Shown here: positions 11,952 to 23,011 of the stretch, piece after piece
Layout: every line of letters starts with the position of its first letter
Position numbering within the stretch: the first letter of the stretch is position 1
DNA from: Malania oleifera
Lineage: Eukaryota; Streptophyta; Magnoliopsida; Santalales; Ximeniaceae
Assembly: GCF_029873635.1 (NCBI RefSeq)
Contig: NC_080422.1
Span: 17,452,049 to 17,516,048 of the forward strand
Direction: 5' to 3'
Length of the DNA stretch: 64,000 bases
Notes under the pieces: generated by a model
What the model saw: only the letters and a program-made list of their open reading frames with translations
What the model was told of the DNA's origin: nothing
Databases searched by the model: none
Program-made: the position numbers and the translations under genes

Positions 11952-12842
11952 AAGCCGTGAGAGAGAGAGAGAGAGTTGCAGAGAGTGGTCGTGAGTTTGG
12001 AGAAGAGGAGGAGAGTTGCAGCTACTCGGGTCTTCTACCAAAGCTGCTATGAAGCAGTTTTTTTTTTTTGGTTTTCTTTCTCATCCTAGGGCTCCCACCA
12101 ACCAAAATTGCCCTCTTACCCCACAAGAACCCCCTTTTAAGAACCCTCTAAAGCAACCCTAAAGGTCATCTTCCAAACCCTCTTTACGGCTCCAACGCTA
12201 AGTCCTTATGGCTGCTGGGCAAGTCAAATCATGGGCCTACGGCCCCAGCTACTTCTCCCCAGCTCCCAACAACCCTACAGTCTTCCCCAAGATCCTCTCG
12301 TCAAGGCCTAGCTCACATTCACGCATGGCCCCTGCATGGGGTTCTTCATGGATTCTCAGAAGCACGACCTATATGCATGCAGCCTAACGCTTGTCTCCAC
12401 GGACATGACCCGATATCCTTCACACATACATGTCAAGCTCTTCACGTGGCTTACTTCAATTTCTCACGCATGCATAGGTGCCCACGAAAACCCTAGATGC
12501 TCAAAGTCTTGATTTGGACTCCGCCTCACGTATACGGCTCTCCATGAACATGACTTGGCTTCTGAAAATTATCTTTGATGCATAATCTCATTTAATGCTC
12601 ATGTACACGACGACACCTCTTCATGCTCACGACCCGCATACATTCTAATCTCGGATTTAATTTTCAAAATTTTTCCTATAATAATAAAATACAAAAATCT
12701 ATTAATTATTTGAAATAAGATTAAATATTACAAATTGGGGGCAATGCTAAAATATTGAACATACTTACGCATTTTATTAAAAATATAATCTCTAATGTAC
12801 AAAAATTTAAATGCCTAAATTTGCAAATTTGACGCGTAATCA
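11094..12842 (-). repeat. 5' LTR of Gypsy element 1
   Basis: A 1.75-kb copy of the LTR at 3,427-7,395, uninterrupted. Its inner terminus has decayed from CA to TA on the minus strand. It contains a GA tract at 11,785-11,975 and ends GACGCGTAATCA. The ATCAT at 12,843-12,847 is one copy of the target duplication. Confidence 0.87.
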
Positions 12843-12847
12843 ATCAT

Positions 12848-13149
12848 CGTACTCACACCTCCCATTGCCAATACGTATCATGTAGGAGTCAAACCATTTG
12901 TATCACTGCCACGGAGATTACTTCAGCCCGTAAAGTGACTTTTTCAGTTTACAAACCAAGTGTTCTTACCTAGGTTGACAAAACCCTTCTGGCAGTGACA
13001 TGTAAATCTGCTCGTCTAAATCATCATGGAGAAACACTGTCTTATTTGCTCCAAATGCATGTCGTAATGTGCCAACAATCCCAACATTACCTTGATGGAA
13101 GTGTGTCCCACCAAAGGGGAGAAGATTTAATCATAATCAACCCATTTCC
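12848..13149 (-). pseudogene. Copia polyprotein fragment: central reverse transcriptase
   Basis: The minus strand encodes, across stops and frame changes, the central RVT_2 domain of a Copia polymerase. Visible pieces are WVDYD followed by IFSPLVGHTSIKV, an LHGD-like segment, DLDEQIYMSLPEGFC and KLKKS with YGLK. In intact Copia RTs these lie between the FKARLVAKG block and the YVDD box. The fragment is bounded on the left by the Gypsy element's target duplication and on the right by TTTCC (13,145-13,149), the duplication of the solo LTR at 13,150-14,953. Both flanking fragments continue the same protein. Confidence 0.85.
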
Positions 13150-13358
13150 TATAGTAACCTAGAAAAAAAATATTAAATAATAAATAATAATAATAAATAA
13201 TTAATTATACAATTAATAATGAATATTGAGTAAATAATATAATATAATAAAATGATATATTAATATAATATAATTTAATATAAGGATATAAGATTATGAT
13301 CTTATGATATATATACAAATATCTTCTTAGGATATATATGTACAAATATCTTCTTTTG

Positions 13359-13361
<3 letters not shown>

Positions 13362-13395
<34 letters not shown>

Positions 13396-13461
13396 AATGT
13401 CTTCTTATGATATATATATACATGCAAATATCTTCTTATGAAATATATATATATATATATA
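13362..13461. repeat. TA microsatellites interleaved with a CTTCTTA motif
   Basis: TA runs at about 13,362-13,393 and 13,443-13,460, separated by repeats of ACAAATATCTTCTTATGA. The latter recurs about six times between 13,310 and 13,495 as a degenerate tandem repeat. Confidence 0.85.
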
Positions 13462-13496
13462 GACACACACACACACAAATAACTTCTTACGAAATA

Positions 13497-13498
<2 letters not shown>

Positions 13499-13532
<34 letters not shown>

Positions 13533-13553
13533 TAACCCCTTTCTCTCTCTCTC
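13499..13553. repeat. CT microsatellite in LTR copy B
   Basis: Two CT runs separated by CCTTAACCCC; probably the transcribed leader of the LTR. Confidence 0.9.
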
Positions 13554-14097
13554 TCCCCAATTTATTTGGCGAATCCTACGCCGATTGAAGAATAGAAAGT
13601 ACCCTTGGGTTCCAAATTCGACCACCAACATTTTACCAGAGTGGATTTGTCATTTGGGCGTCGTAGGCACCACTCCTGGGATAAGGTAAGGGGAATAAAT
13701 TATGTCAGCTTTTTAATAAATTTGAACCAATTAAATCGGAGTATAAGATTGTAGGGTTAAAGTAAGGGATTTTATGAATGATTTGAATGGTTGAAATTAT
13801 TAGTTTGAGTTATTAAACATGTTCTGTAAAGGATTAAAGTGAGTAGGGTTGATCGTCTTCGTTCTCTTTTAAATATGAATTCTTAGGTTATTATAAATTG
13901 TGGAGATGATCATATCCTTATTTTTAGGAATAATGTATTCAAGCCTATTATGGTATATTTTCTACAAGCAGTACATTATAGTATGTTTAACACTTAAATC
14001 ATGTGGTATGAGGTTAATTCTTCATAATAAACTGGTTGTGATTACTGTGGAGGATAAACTTATATGTTTGTGTGATGTGTGGTTATTTTTTTATTCC

Positions 14098-14246
14098 GCG
14101 ATATAACGTTGGCAGGCCTAAGGAGTTTGTTATATTGTCCTTGATATAAATCGCAATATAACGTTGGCAGGATATAAGGAGTTCGTTATATTATCATTTA
14201 TATAAACAGGGTAAAACGTTGACAGGCTTGAGGAGTTCGTTTTACT
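14098..14246 (+). repeat. Three tandem hairpin repeats with covarying stems
   Basis: Each unit has a stem, the loop sequence TTGGCAGG...AAGGAGTT, and the complementary stem. Stems: ATATAAC (14,101-14,107) with GTTATAT (14,129-14,135); AATATAACG (14,155-14,163) with CGTTATATT (14,184-14,192); GTAAAACG (14,211-14,218) with CGTTTTAC (14,238-14,245). Relative to the first two, the third has two base-pair changes that are matched on both arms. Confidence 0.85.
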
Positions 14247-14309
14247 GATTTACTATGAATAGGTCATTGTGAAAATGTAATAGTGGATGTCTGTTATGAA
14301 GTATGTGCT

Positions 14310-14366
14310 GAGAACAATGGGGAGGGATGCTCAGTACATAGAGGGAACGATGGGGAGGGATACCTT
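14310..14366 (+). repeat. Two-copy GATGGGGAGGGAT-type repeat
   Basis: AACAATGGGGAGGGATGC and AACGATGGGGAGGGATAC, about 37 bp apart, between the hairpin repeats and the conserved box of LTR copy B. Confidence 0.7.
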
Positions 14367-14624
14367 AAGAACCACAGGAAGTGAAGTATTTGTGCACTAT
14401 CCTTTGTGGGTGTGAGTACATGTATGGGAATTAAATGTATTGTGATTGTGGATGTGTTATGGAATTACTTATAATATGTGTATGCAGATGTCTGTGGTAT
14501 GATTGATGATGTATGTGTGAGTACAATTTATAAGTGTCCTTATAGAGGTAGTTGATTAACAGATAGTTATGTTTTGTATATACTAAAACTCATGTTAGCC
14601 ACACATTGGTAATAATCTATTCCG

Positions 14625-14648
14625 TTTTACTAAGAAGTGTCTCACCCC
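14625..14648 (+). other. Conserved LTR box, copy B
   Basis: Reads ACTAAGAAGTGTCTCACCCC after TTTT; same box as at 2,615, 21,458 and 63,391. Confidence 0.8.
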
Positions 14649-14958
14649 ATTATACAACTCATTTTTTAGGACCTTTTGGTAAACGAGCTTACCTAACTTC
14701 AGGGTAGGGTTGGAGAGTTTAAAATAGTGTGAGTGGTTATAAGAACTTGAAGTATTAAGTTTTTGTTTAAAATTCTTGGTTATGTAATATGGTTGAATGG
14801 ATACACCTTTTTGGATGCATACTATAGTACTCTGGTATTTTATTTAAGGATGTTTAATTATTTTTTGCAGCTTGGATGATATTTATCATATCAAAGATCT
14901 GCGAATGGAACTCATAATACCTAGGGCCCCACTCTCAGATTCAGCGCGTTACATTTCC

Positions 14959-16706
14959 TCTGTGAGTATCCCTTTGTTACCAACCGAGCTTTGAATTTTT
15001 TTTTTTTTTTTTTAAACTGTTACTTTCTTCATGTTCACCCACTTGCTTCCTATCGTTCTCTTCCCCACTTGAAGTTCCACTAAGCCCCACGTATGATTCT
15101 TATGTAGTGATTCCATCTCCTCCATCGTAGCACCCATGCAACTACTTTTTTTTTTTTCTTCTAGTTATGCACTACTGCCCGAAAGGTAGTAGGATCTACG
15201 CTACTAGTGAAAAGACACCAGATCATCAAAATCTTACATGGACGGTGGCCGAATAATGCGTCTAGGGATATCTATGGTTATACTATGATGTTGGTACGAG
15301 TCTCTCGAGTTAGAGCTCCCTGCGTCCTGACCATTTTTCATCTCCACCTTGAGTCTCTAACTCCACCAGCACCACATGCTCATTGCTGCTGTAGTTTTCT
15401 GGCACTTATTTCTTTTCTTCTTATTTAGTATGCTGCAATATGACTTTCTCATCGAAAACCATGTCTCTACTCATCACACTTTGTCTACCACCAGATCCCA
15501 CAACTTACCCCCTTTCACCCCTTTCAGATATCCTAGAAAGATATAACATCTAGACTTCGCCTCAACTTTTGATGTCTTCTAACTAGGAACATGCACATAT
15601 ATAGGCTAGACAACCAAATTCTCTCAAATCGGAGTAGTCTACTTCATTACATATCCATACCTCCTCAGCAACTTTTCCATCGTGTGATGCCCTTAGTGAT
15701 CTGTTAACCAAGAAACACGTCATACTCACTACCTCGGCCCTGAGACATCGAGCCATTTTATCTAGGATTCTGTTCAATGTTTCTGCCTCACCATTTTGTC
15801 GTGGTTTCTTGCGTCTAGTAAAATATCACCTTATTCCATGTTGCTCACACAATTCTCTGATGGTTGAATTTTTGTACTCATTGCCATTGTCTATCCTGAG
15901 GAACTTAATCTTTCTCTCGGTCTAGTTTTCCATCTCAACTTTTCACAGTTTAAACTTGGCAAACGTCTCTGATTTGTTCCGTACGAAGTACATTTAGACC
16001 TTTAATGAGTAATCATCAATGAAACTCACAAAGTACATATGCTCTCATCGTGATGCTACTCTCATCAGCCCGCAAACATCTGAATGAATGTAATCGAGGA
16101 TTCCCTCCGTCTTATTTGTGGCTCTCATAAACTCAACTCTATTATGTTTCACAAGCTCGCAGTACATGAAGAAATTCAGCTTGCATGATTTGACCCTCTT
16201 CAAATGATTTCTATTATGAAGCTCTTTTATTCCATGCCCATCCATATGCCCTAACCACATATGTCACAAGACGGTGCAATCCTACTTAGACTTTGTAGTT
16301 GTAACTCCACCTACAACTATAGTACCTAGTAATGTATTCCTCGATACTTTCTGTACCTTTATCACTATTAGAATTCCCTTACTTACCTTTTATTACACCG
16401 CTTTCAGATTTGTGACTAAACCCGTTTTAATCTAAAGTGCTTAACGAAATCAAATTCTTCCTTGACAATGTTATATGCCCAACATCACATAACGTCCTCA
16501 CCACACAATCAAACATCTTGATTCTGATGTTTCCCATTTCGATAAATTTGAATAAAGTATCGTTTCCCATTAGAACAGAACCATAATACACCAATGTGTA
16601 AGTCGTGAACTAGTCTTTGTTGGGCGTCATGTGATAAGAGCATGCCAAATCTAAGATCCAAAAATCTGAGAGACCATTTGAACCAATTGAAATAGATAGC
16701 ATTAAA
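14959..16706 (-). pseudogene. Copia polyprotein fragment: protease, integrase, start of RT
   Basis: Minus strand, in order from 16,706: DFWILDLACSYHMTPNKD, the Copia protease active-site region with DSG/DSA decayed to DLA; further protease with YGSV-like and MGN motifs; the GAG_pre-integrase segment with WLGHM followed by GIKELHNR; the integrase core (DYIHSDVCG, later MNRILDKMARCLRAE, LVNRS, VFGC-like LREFGCLAY); then the linker and the first RT block FKARLVTKGYSQR. Many stops and frameshifts show it is dead. It begins exactly where the CACTA element ends and stops at the solo LTR at 14,953, and it connects the gag at 23,369-24,200 to the RT at 12,848-13,149. Confidence 0.87.
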
Positions 16707-16724
16707 CACTACAAAAAAAAGGTT

Positions 16725-17000
16725 TTTTAGTGAGGAAACTATAAGTGATAGAGCTAAAATATTCAATAATAATGAGTCATTAGGGACAAAAATAAAACTT
16801 GTCCCTAATAATCAACGTATTAGTGATGGTTTTTCAAACTATAACTAATAATGTATTTTTAGTGACGAAAATGAAATCGTCACTAATACATTCATCACTA
16901 AAAGTAAATTTCCCACTCAAACTATTGTAGAAAAATATTAGCAATGATTTTTTGGGTATTAATGATGATTGTTGAAACCGTCACTAAAACTTTTATGCAG
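16725..17000. repeat. CACTA subterminal repeats
   Basis: Clustered direct and inverted copies of a TTAGTGACGGTTT-like motif (for example TAGTGACGAAAATG, ATCGTCACTAA, AACCGTCACTAAAA). Matching copies near the right end are at 20,890-21,070 and 23,300-23,350. Such repeats are transposase-binding sites in CACTA elements. Confidence 0.8.
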
Positions 17001-17340
17001 AAAGGTTATTTACCCTTCATGTTGAAGTCTGCAAGAACCCCAAAATTTCCTCTTCCCTCTCCCAGCTCCCTCGCACGAACCCCTCCTCCCTCCTCTCTAC
17101 GCCACCACTACCCACCATCACCCTCGAATGCACATAGTTGCGAGAACCCCAAAACTTCCCCTTCCCTTTCCTAGCTCCCTTGCGCGAACCCCTCCTCCCT
17201 CCTCCTTGTGGCTTCACTATCCACTGCCACTACCCACCGCCACAGTTGGACACACACAGTGACAACCTCATCCCCCTTTGCACCATATAGCCGCGACCTC
17301 CTCCCCCTATGTGCCACTGTCGGATCTGCTTCTACCAGGT
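17000..17340. other. CACTA interior, C/T-rich, non-coding
   Basis: Contains two imperfect copies of a segment reading AACCCCAAAATTTCC... then CTCGCACGAACCCCTCC (from about 17,036 and 17,141). The open frames on both strands look like by-products of this composition. Confidence 0.5.
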
Positions 17341-17374
17341 TTTGTTTTGTTTTTGTTTTTCTTTGAATTAATGT

Positions 17375-17944
17375 TAGGGGTGAGCAAACGGTCGGTTTGG
17401 TTAAATTCGGGTAATTAACTGAATTAACCAAAAAATTCAGTTAAATAATACCATTAACCGAACCGACCAAATTGACAAAGGACACCGAACCGACCCGACC
17501 GAATTACCCGAGCCATTCGGGTAATTCGGTTAACCAATTTTAACCGAAATCATTTAAAATTAATTGCTAGAAATATAATACAATTATAAATTTTTTTTAA
17601 AACCAAATCCAACTTAATTAAATACCTTATTTATTAATTTTATTAATGAAAATAATATTTTACCATAAAACAAAGAATCCAAATAGGTTAAATAAACTCC
17701 TTAATGCACTTGCATAAGCAAAATTTATATTCATAAATTATATTTAAAATATAATTAATTAGTAATTCGGTTAATCGGTTAACCGAAACTTTTTTTACCC
17801 TTAACCGAACCGAAACCAATTAACCAAAATTTTGTAGAATTATAACCGAACCAACCGAACCGGGATTTTTACCCGAACCGAACTGGCCAATTTCGGCTGG
17901 TTAATTCGGTTAATTCGGTTTTCACCGAATTATGCTCACCCCTA
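17375..17944. mobile_element. hAT-type MITE nested in the CACTA element
   Basis: A 570-bp element with terminal inverted repeats TAGGGGTGAGCA (17,375-17,386) and TGCTCACCCCTA (17,933-17,944) and a perfect 8-bp target duplication ATTAATGT (17,367-17,374 and 17,945-17,952), diagnostic of the hAT superfamily. The interior is non-coding and made of alternating TTCGGTTAA / TTAACCGAA-like motifs in both orientations, so the whole element can fold back. Orientation is not assignable. Confidence 0.95.
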
Positions 17945-18169
17945 ATTAATGTGTGAATAGTATATATATTTGAATCATTTCTTTTGTATTGATAGATTTG
18001 CACATATATGAAGCAACGATAAATTTATTAATTTCTATTTTCATTTTATTTATTTATTATTCCTTTGTTAATATTTTATTTAATTTTGTGAGTTGAATGT
18101 GTCACAAGTGCATATAGACTAAAATAGCCATAGTTACGTTGTTTCCTCTATAAGTTTGTGTTGGTATAG

Positions 18170-18560
18170 AATAATAATAGTTGTTGCAGTTGTGGCGGCT
18201 GCTAAAGCAACTTTCTCACTGTGATTGCATTGCTTCTTTGTTATATTTTCAAGTGTATTAAATAATAACAAGCTTGGTAGTTGTGGCAGCTGCTAGAGTA
18301 GCCTTCTTGCTATGTTTGCATTCATTTTTTGACGAATTTGAATGAGAGCTAAATATAAGATTAATAGCAACAACAGTAGGTATGGCAGCTACTAGAGTTT
18401 CTTTTTTATTGTGTGCATGAGTTAGAATGAAGCAACAACGGTCATAGCCATTCCTAGGGCAGTTAAGGTGGCCTCCTTTGCTGTGTTTGCATGAAAGTAG
18501 TAGCAATAGCTATAAGGGCTTCTTGAGTTAGTCGTTTTGCTAGGTTTTCGCAAGTATAGG
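18170..18560. repeat. Degenerate tandem repeat around GTGGCAGCTGCTA
   Basis: Three to four imperfect units of roughly 100-120 bp, each with a core like GTTGTGGCAGCTGCTAGAGT followed by a CTTTCTTGCTATGTTTGCAT-like segment (near 18,190, 18,285, 18,380 and 18,450). It lies within the CACTA interior; no protein match was recognised in either strand. Confidence 0.6.
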
Positions 18561-19481
18561 TAGGTAGTAGCAGATGCATTGGATATTGTGTAGGCATGAT
18601 TTGTGTAGGCCATGTTGTTAAGTTTGGATGACAATGGCAGTAACCCAAATACATTAGTTTGAGGGGGAAGGAGTTACATAAGGCTAAATATTCGAAAGTT
18701 GCACTTAAAATAGGTTAATATTTTTTTTGGCTTTGATTAAGTTTAACTCCTTATACTTATTCTTTCTTATTGTTTATAGCAAGGTTCTATAAATGATATG
18801 GTTTTAGATGCATTGTTACCACATGTTACAAATGAATGTTTCATATGAGACTCGAAGGAAACCTTCCTTAGTCATTCATTATATGCATGTGTTAATTGAA
18901 ACTTAGACCCGTTCAAGAATTGTTACTGTACATTCATGTCTTATCGTAAATGTGAGACAAATCAATTAATATTCAATTGATTATTACTCATACTATGTAG
19001 ATTAATAATCAATACAACATGTTAATTATTTGTTTCATTTATGATTGGTGAAGTTTGTTTTTTAGTCATTCTTGAAGTATCCAATGTGTAGATAGTTTAG
19101 GAATTTGTATTTACATTAATGTTTTCACCGTTCACGATTTGTTCACTATGATTACATATTTTGAGTGCGTCTCTACTTATATTCTCTAGATGCATAGTAG
19201 GGTGTCATGACAATTTGTTAGTGATAAAAAACTCACAACATGTTCCCTTCCCCCTTATCGTGTACTTGGAGAACCATGAGGAGATGCTACTAAAATTTAG
19301 AATGACTATGATCAAGGAATTTGAGTGATTGCCTACAATGTAAATATACATTTGTTGGATGGGATAGGATCCATACCCTTTAGATAGAAGGTGGTTCATT
19401 TTAGGATTCACGATGCATGCCTCATAAACATTATCATAATATAATCAACATCATTTAGTTGAACATTTTATAAGCTAATTA
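18561..19481. other. CACTA interior without recognised features
   Basis: AT-rich sequence upstream of the transposase-associated domain. It probably contains the element's promoter and leader. No supported gene. Confidence 0.5.
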
Positions 19482-19735
19482 ATGAATATGAATAAGAGTT
19501 GGATGAAGGCTTGGGGTAGGTTTCTACTAGAATACGTCAAAGGGGTACATGATTTCATAGAGTTTGCGCATCCTCGTGCTGACAAGTACATTAGAATAAG
19601 GTGTCCTTGCAAGAAATACTAAAAAAATAACATTTCAACACACTGATTTGGTTGGAAAACATTTATTAGACTATGGAGACAATAGCTAGCTACACAAGAT
19701 GGGTGTTTCACAGTGAAAATTACACAATTCTAAGT
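19482..19735 (+). pseudogene. CACTA transposase-associated domain (degraded)
   Basis: A frame from ATG 19,482 gives KSWMKAWG, LLEYVKGVHDFIEFA and IRIRCPCKKY, then a stop at 19,620-19,622. About 50 bp later another frame gives ASYTRWVFHSEN. Together these match the plant transposase-associated domain (zinc-binding CPC-x-KC, then YTxWxxHGE) found at the N-terminus of En/Spm TNP2-like proteins. The final cysteine of the CPCxKC motif is Y here and the HGE is HSE, so metal binding is probably lost. The large transposase domain does not follow. Confidence 0.78.
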
Positions 19736-19799
19736 GATGATGATGAAGAGAAAGATAAGGGAGCAAATATAGGAGGTTGTGATATTGAGTTGGATGGTT

Positions 19800-20460
19800 C
19801 GAAGACGACGGTACCCAAAAACTCCACCCTAGTTGAAAATTATGCACTTAAAGGCGAACTTAGTAAACTTAGTTTATTTTAAGCACCAAGGTAGTCAATT
19901 TGGGCATATGAGGTCCAACCCGAGTGGGAACAGCCCCGATACATCCGTGAGATTGACCTGGACATGTTGGAGCTGATGGTGCCCAAGCACTCCTCCCTGG
20001 GAGCATTTACATACTTAAAAGTAAAGTTAGAATATTAACAAACTTAGCAACTTTAGTGGATTTAAGCACTCATGTGTCCAATTCAGATATACGAGGTCCA
20101 AACTGAGTGGGGTCACTCTCTCCAAGTCCGCAACATTGAACTGGTTGGGCCGGAGCTGACGGTGCCCAAAAACTCCTCTCTAGGAGCGTTTTAGAGGCTT
20201 AGAAGTGAAGTTATAATACAAACAAACATAGCAAACTTAATGGATTTAATCACTCAGGTGTCTAAGTCGGGCATATGAGGTCCAAATAGAGTGAGGTCAG
20301 TCTTGATACGTCCATGACATTGAGCTCAACACGTCGAAGCCGATGGTATCCAAAAAATCCTTCCTGATTTAAAATTATGTACTTAGGAGCTAACTGAGCA
20401 AACTAAGTTGATTTAAACACTCAGGTGTCCAGGTCGGGCATACGAGGTAGCCACTAAGAG
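19800..20460. repeat. About 183-bp tandem repeat in the CACTA interior
   Basis: Anchors GACGGTACCCAAAAACTCC (19,807), GATGGTGCCCAAGCACTCC (19,975), GACGGTGCCCAAAAACTCC (20,158) and GATGGTATCCAAAAAATCC (20,342) are 168, 183 and 184 bp apart. Between them lies a shared CACTCAGGTGTCC...GGGCATATGAGGTCCAA block. The first unit overlaps the end of the broken transposase frame. Confidence 0.88.
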
Positions 20461-21073
20461 TTGGGTCAATTTTGACTGATCAAACTTAACTATTTAAAAT
20501 TGTATCATATCTTGTTTAACTATGTTCAATCAATCTTGCTATCAAATCCATTTTACTTATAGTACATACATATTCAAAAATTGTAAACTAATTTTTTGTA
20601 TAATTATTACTTTATAGGGTCTATGGGCTATTACAAGAAGATGAGGATGATGCCGACCACTAAAGTCAGATGCAACTTTTTTTTGTTTTGTATATTTTTT
20701 ATTTGAACAAATCATATATATGTGATGTTTCTGAACTATTTGTTATGTGTATATACATATATGAAGTTTTTTGAAAAACTTATGAAATTTTCACTAATTA
20801 TGGTTCAATATTATGTTTGAAGAAATTTAATTCTAAGTTTTTACAGGGATGAATGGGTAATTTAAGATAATTTAATTATTTTAAACTTTTAGTGACGGTT
20901 TGGAAATCTGTCATTAATAGTATGTCTCTAGTGATGATTTTAAGCCAAGAAAATGTGCCAATTATAATGTCAGTCTTAGACTTTTAGTGATGGAATGAAA
21001 CCGTCAGTAATAGTTAGTTATTACTGCCAATTTAGCTACCAATCTAAAACCATCACTAAGCTATCACTAATAA
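20461..21073. other. CACTA right interior and subterminal repeats
   Basis: A-T-rich, non-coding. TAGTGACGGTTT / AACCGTCACTAA motifs start at about 20,890 and run to the nested solo LTR; they resume at 23,300 on its other side. Confidence 0.65.
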
Positions 21074-21457
21074 TGTAACGCCTCGGCCCTTAATACGGCC
21101 CCGGAGTGCTACTATATATACATATCATGTACAAATCTTGCTACATATATAACTACTTGCCCTAAACAGGGACATATGGGTATTTCATAATGATCTGTAC
21201 TCACATAAATTGTGGAAAAAAATAAACATTCATATGGATTCTAATAGATATACTAAAGCATCTAATTGTTCCTTACATACGATTATTAGTACGTAAAACA
21301 AAAACTGTATGACATTCCCAAAAAGAAAACCCATCATGCCTAACCAACCCAGAACTCCTACAAAACTTACCTCAGCTAACCAGACGCTACGCTCTGAAGT
21401 CTTTGTATAAGACTAAGACCGATTTCCTATAACTCTTGAAAGAAAAGTTGTAAGATT

Positions 21458-21479
21458 GGGGTGAGACACTTCTCAGTAA
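21458..21479 (-). other. Conserved LTR box, copy C
   Basis: Minus strand TTACTGAGAAGTGTCTCACC followed by CC; same box as in copies A, B and D. Confidence 0.8.
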
Positions 21480-21941
21480 GGAGGAAGATATTACATTAGC
21501 GTGTGACTGTATAGTTATATTCTTATTTAAAAACAGTTATCTAGATTGCATATTATCAATACTTAAATGTATATATAGTTCATATAAAATTCACAGATAA
21601 TATGAAACCCATCATCGTTACAAGTGAGAGTTCCCGAGGTTAGGGTAGGGTACAAGCCCATACACTGTATGATCCCTCCGCCCGGTACTCAAACCTATAA
21701 CTCTACCCAGTAAAGCTTTTAAAATCATGTATATGCATATTTAGAACACTGTCCAGCTCAAAACTATCGTAACTATCCCAGTAACTCCCCCTGGCAAGGT
21801 TTGTGTGCTAAGAAAACACTTATCAAGCCATGTACGTACAGGAATCGTTAGGCATCCTATCATACTACAGTCCAACTTGGCCATCACAACCCGGATCCCT
21901 TTTGACCAATGGCCCTTCTTACCAAGCCTACTACTAGGTAC

Positions 21942-21967
21942 CCACACTGAATAACAACTACGTGTGG
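21942..21967. other. Hairpin CCACAC/GTGTGG in LTR copy C
   Basis: CCACAC (21,942-21,947) and GTGTGG (21,962-21,967) form a 6-bp stem with a 14-nt loop. On the LTR strand it lies about 460 bp before the conserved box, a position comparable to the hairpin repeats of copies B and D. Confidence 0.5.
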
Positions 21968-22893
21968 TTGCACTGTACCTCTGTTTTTGCAATGACACCT
22001 AGCCTACATAATATAAGCTTTTTAAGGCTTCATATACTATTGAGACAAGATGCGGTTCCAATATCATATATATAATTTATATTAAAACATAATAACTTGT
22101 GCAATTCCAGTATTTTCACAATCTCATTAATGCATACTTTCATTCACACTGTGATAAAAATCGGCTTGTAACCTCTCGATTTTAGCCTTTTTCTCATACT
22201 TGGCACGGTATCTAACCGGCACCTGTTTTCTGCAAATTCTGATAGTCACTTGGAACCTTAGTCCCCATAATTCATATATATACATCTCACATCAGTATAG
22301 ATTCAATTCATATCATACATCACTTATTTGATTAAATATACATTCCATATAAGCTGGTTCGTAAAATATATTTTTTCCTGCTATTTAAGAGCTTCAAGCA
22401 TCTCCTACTTTAATTTTAATAAAAATAAATTAGTATAATAAATTTGGAGATCATATGCCAAAAACTCCATTTTTGCCAAAACCGTAAAATCGTGAAAACC
22501 GTAAGAATCGACATTTATACCCGGAAATTTTTTGCAAATAAGCAGTCAATAAGTACATATAAACATAAGCTACATATTCTAAGGTTTATTTTTCTAAAAA
22601 TACACAAATCCCCTTACCTTTTAGCGTGAACTGGAACATGAGCTTATTGATTCAAACTACGACTCGAGATCGATCCTCAAAACCTAAAAACCGAAGAACA
22701 ATACTTCAGTATTATTCAATCTACTGCATATCTATCGAAACGAAATCAAATTTAGATCCTAACCTCGATTTTAGGGAAAATCCCGAAAATCTTTAAAATA
22801 ACGATCTGATCCGCTATAACTAAATAGATTCTCCTTCTAATCCACGTTGGAACCTCCAATCTTCAAAACGGACGACAAACGGCAAAGAATCAT

Positions 22894-22897
<4 letters not shown>

Positions 22898-22945
<48 letters not shown>
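22898..22945. repeat. GA/CT microsatellite in LTR copy C
   Basis: A long GA run on the plus strand, CT on the LTR's strand, about 60 bp downstream of its TATA box; part of the transcribed leader. Confidence 0.95.
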
Positions 22946-23001
22946 GGTTATAGAGAGAGAGAAAGATTTTGGGTTTTCTTAACCCTTAAGCAACCAAATA
23001 T

Positions 23002-23011
23002 GATATTTATA
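23002..23011 (-). promoter_or_regulatory. TATA box of LTR copy C
   Basis: Minus strand TATAAATATC, about 280 bp inside the LTR start and just before the CT-rich leader. Confidence 0.75.

Larger units (their letters stand above)
3427..12842 (-). mobile_element. Non-autonomous gag-only Gypsy element 1 (Athila-like)
   Basis: A complete minus-strand LTR element inserted in a Copia RT gene. The outer ends are TG (3427) and CA (12,842), and the flanking 5 bp are GTCAT and ATCAT, a duplication with one change. LTRs are 3,427-7,395 (interrupted by a SIRE-like solo LTR) and 11,094-12,842. A tRNA-Asp-type PBS and a polypurine tract sit beside the LTRs. The only coding region is a decayed gag; no protease, RT, RNase H or integrase was found in the 3.7-kb interior. 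A second member of the family is at 33,950-39,752. Confidence 0.88.
13150..14953 (+). mobile_element. Solo LTR (copy B), unclassified LTR retrotransposon
   Basis: Starts TATAG (decayed TGTAG), ends GCGTTACA, and is flanked by a perfect 5-bp duplication TTTCC (13,145-13,149 and 14,954-14,958). It has AT-rich U3 with TA repeats, a CT tract, an AGGCACCAC box followed by GGTAAG near 13,660-13,690, three tandem hairpin repeats and the conserved ACTAAGAAGTG box. It contains no PBS, PPT or coding region. It splits the Copia RT between YSQR and the next conserved block. Confidence 0.87.

Noticed and set aside
16944..17431. Possible genes in the CACTA interior (both strands)
   Set aside because: Frames are Pro/Ser- or Arg/Gly-rich shadows of a duplicated C-rich segment with no recognised domain.
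21741..21998. 85-codon minus-strand frame in solo LTR C
   Set aside because: It lies in the non-coding LTR; the related LTR copies A, B and D do not keep a corresponding frame.
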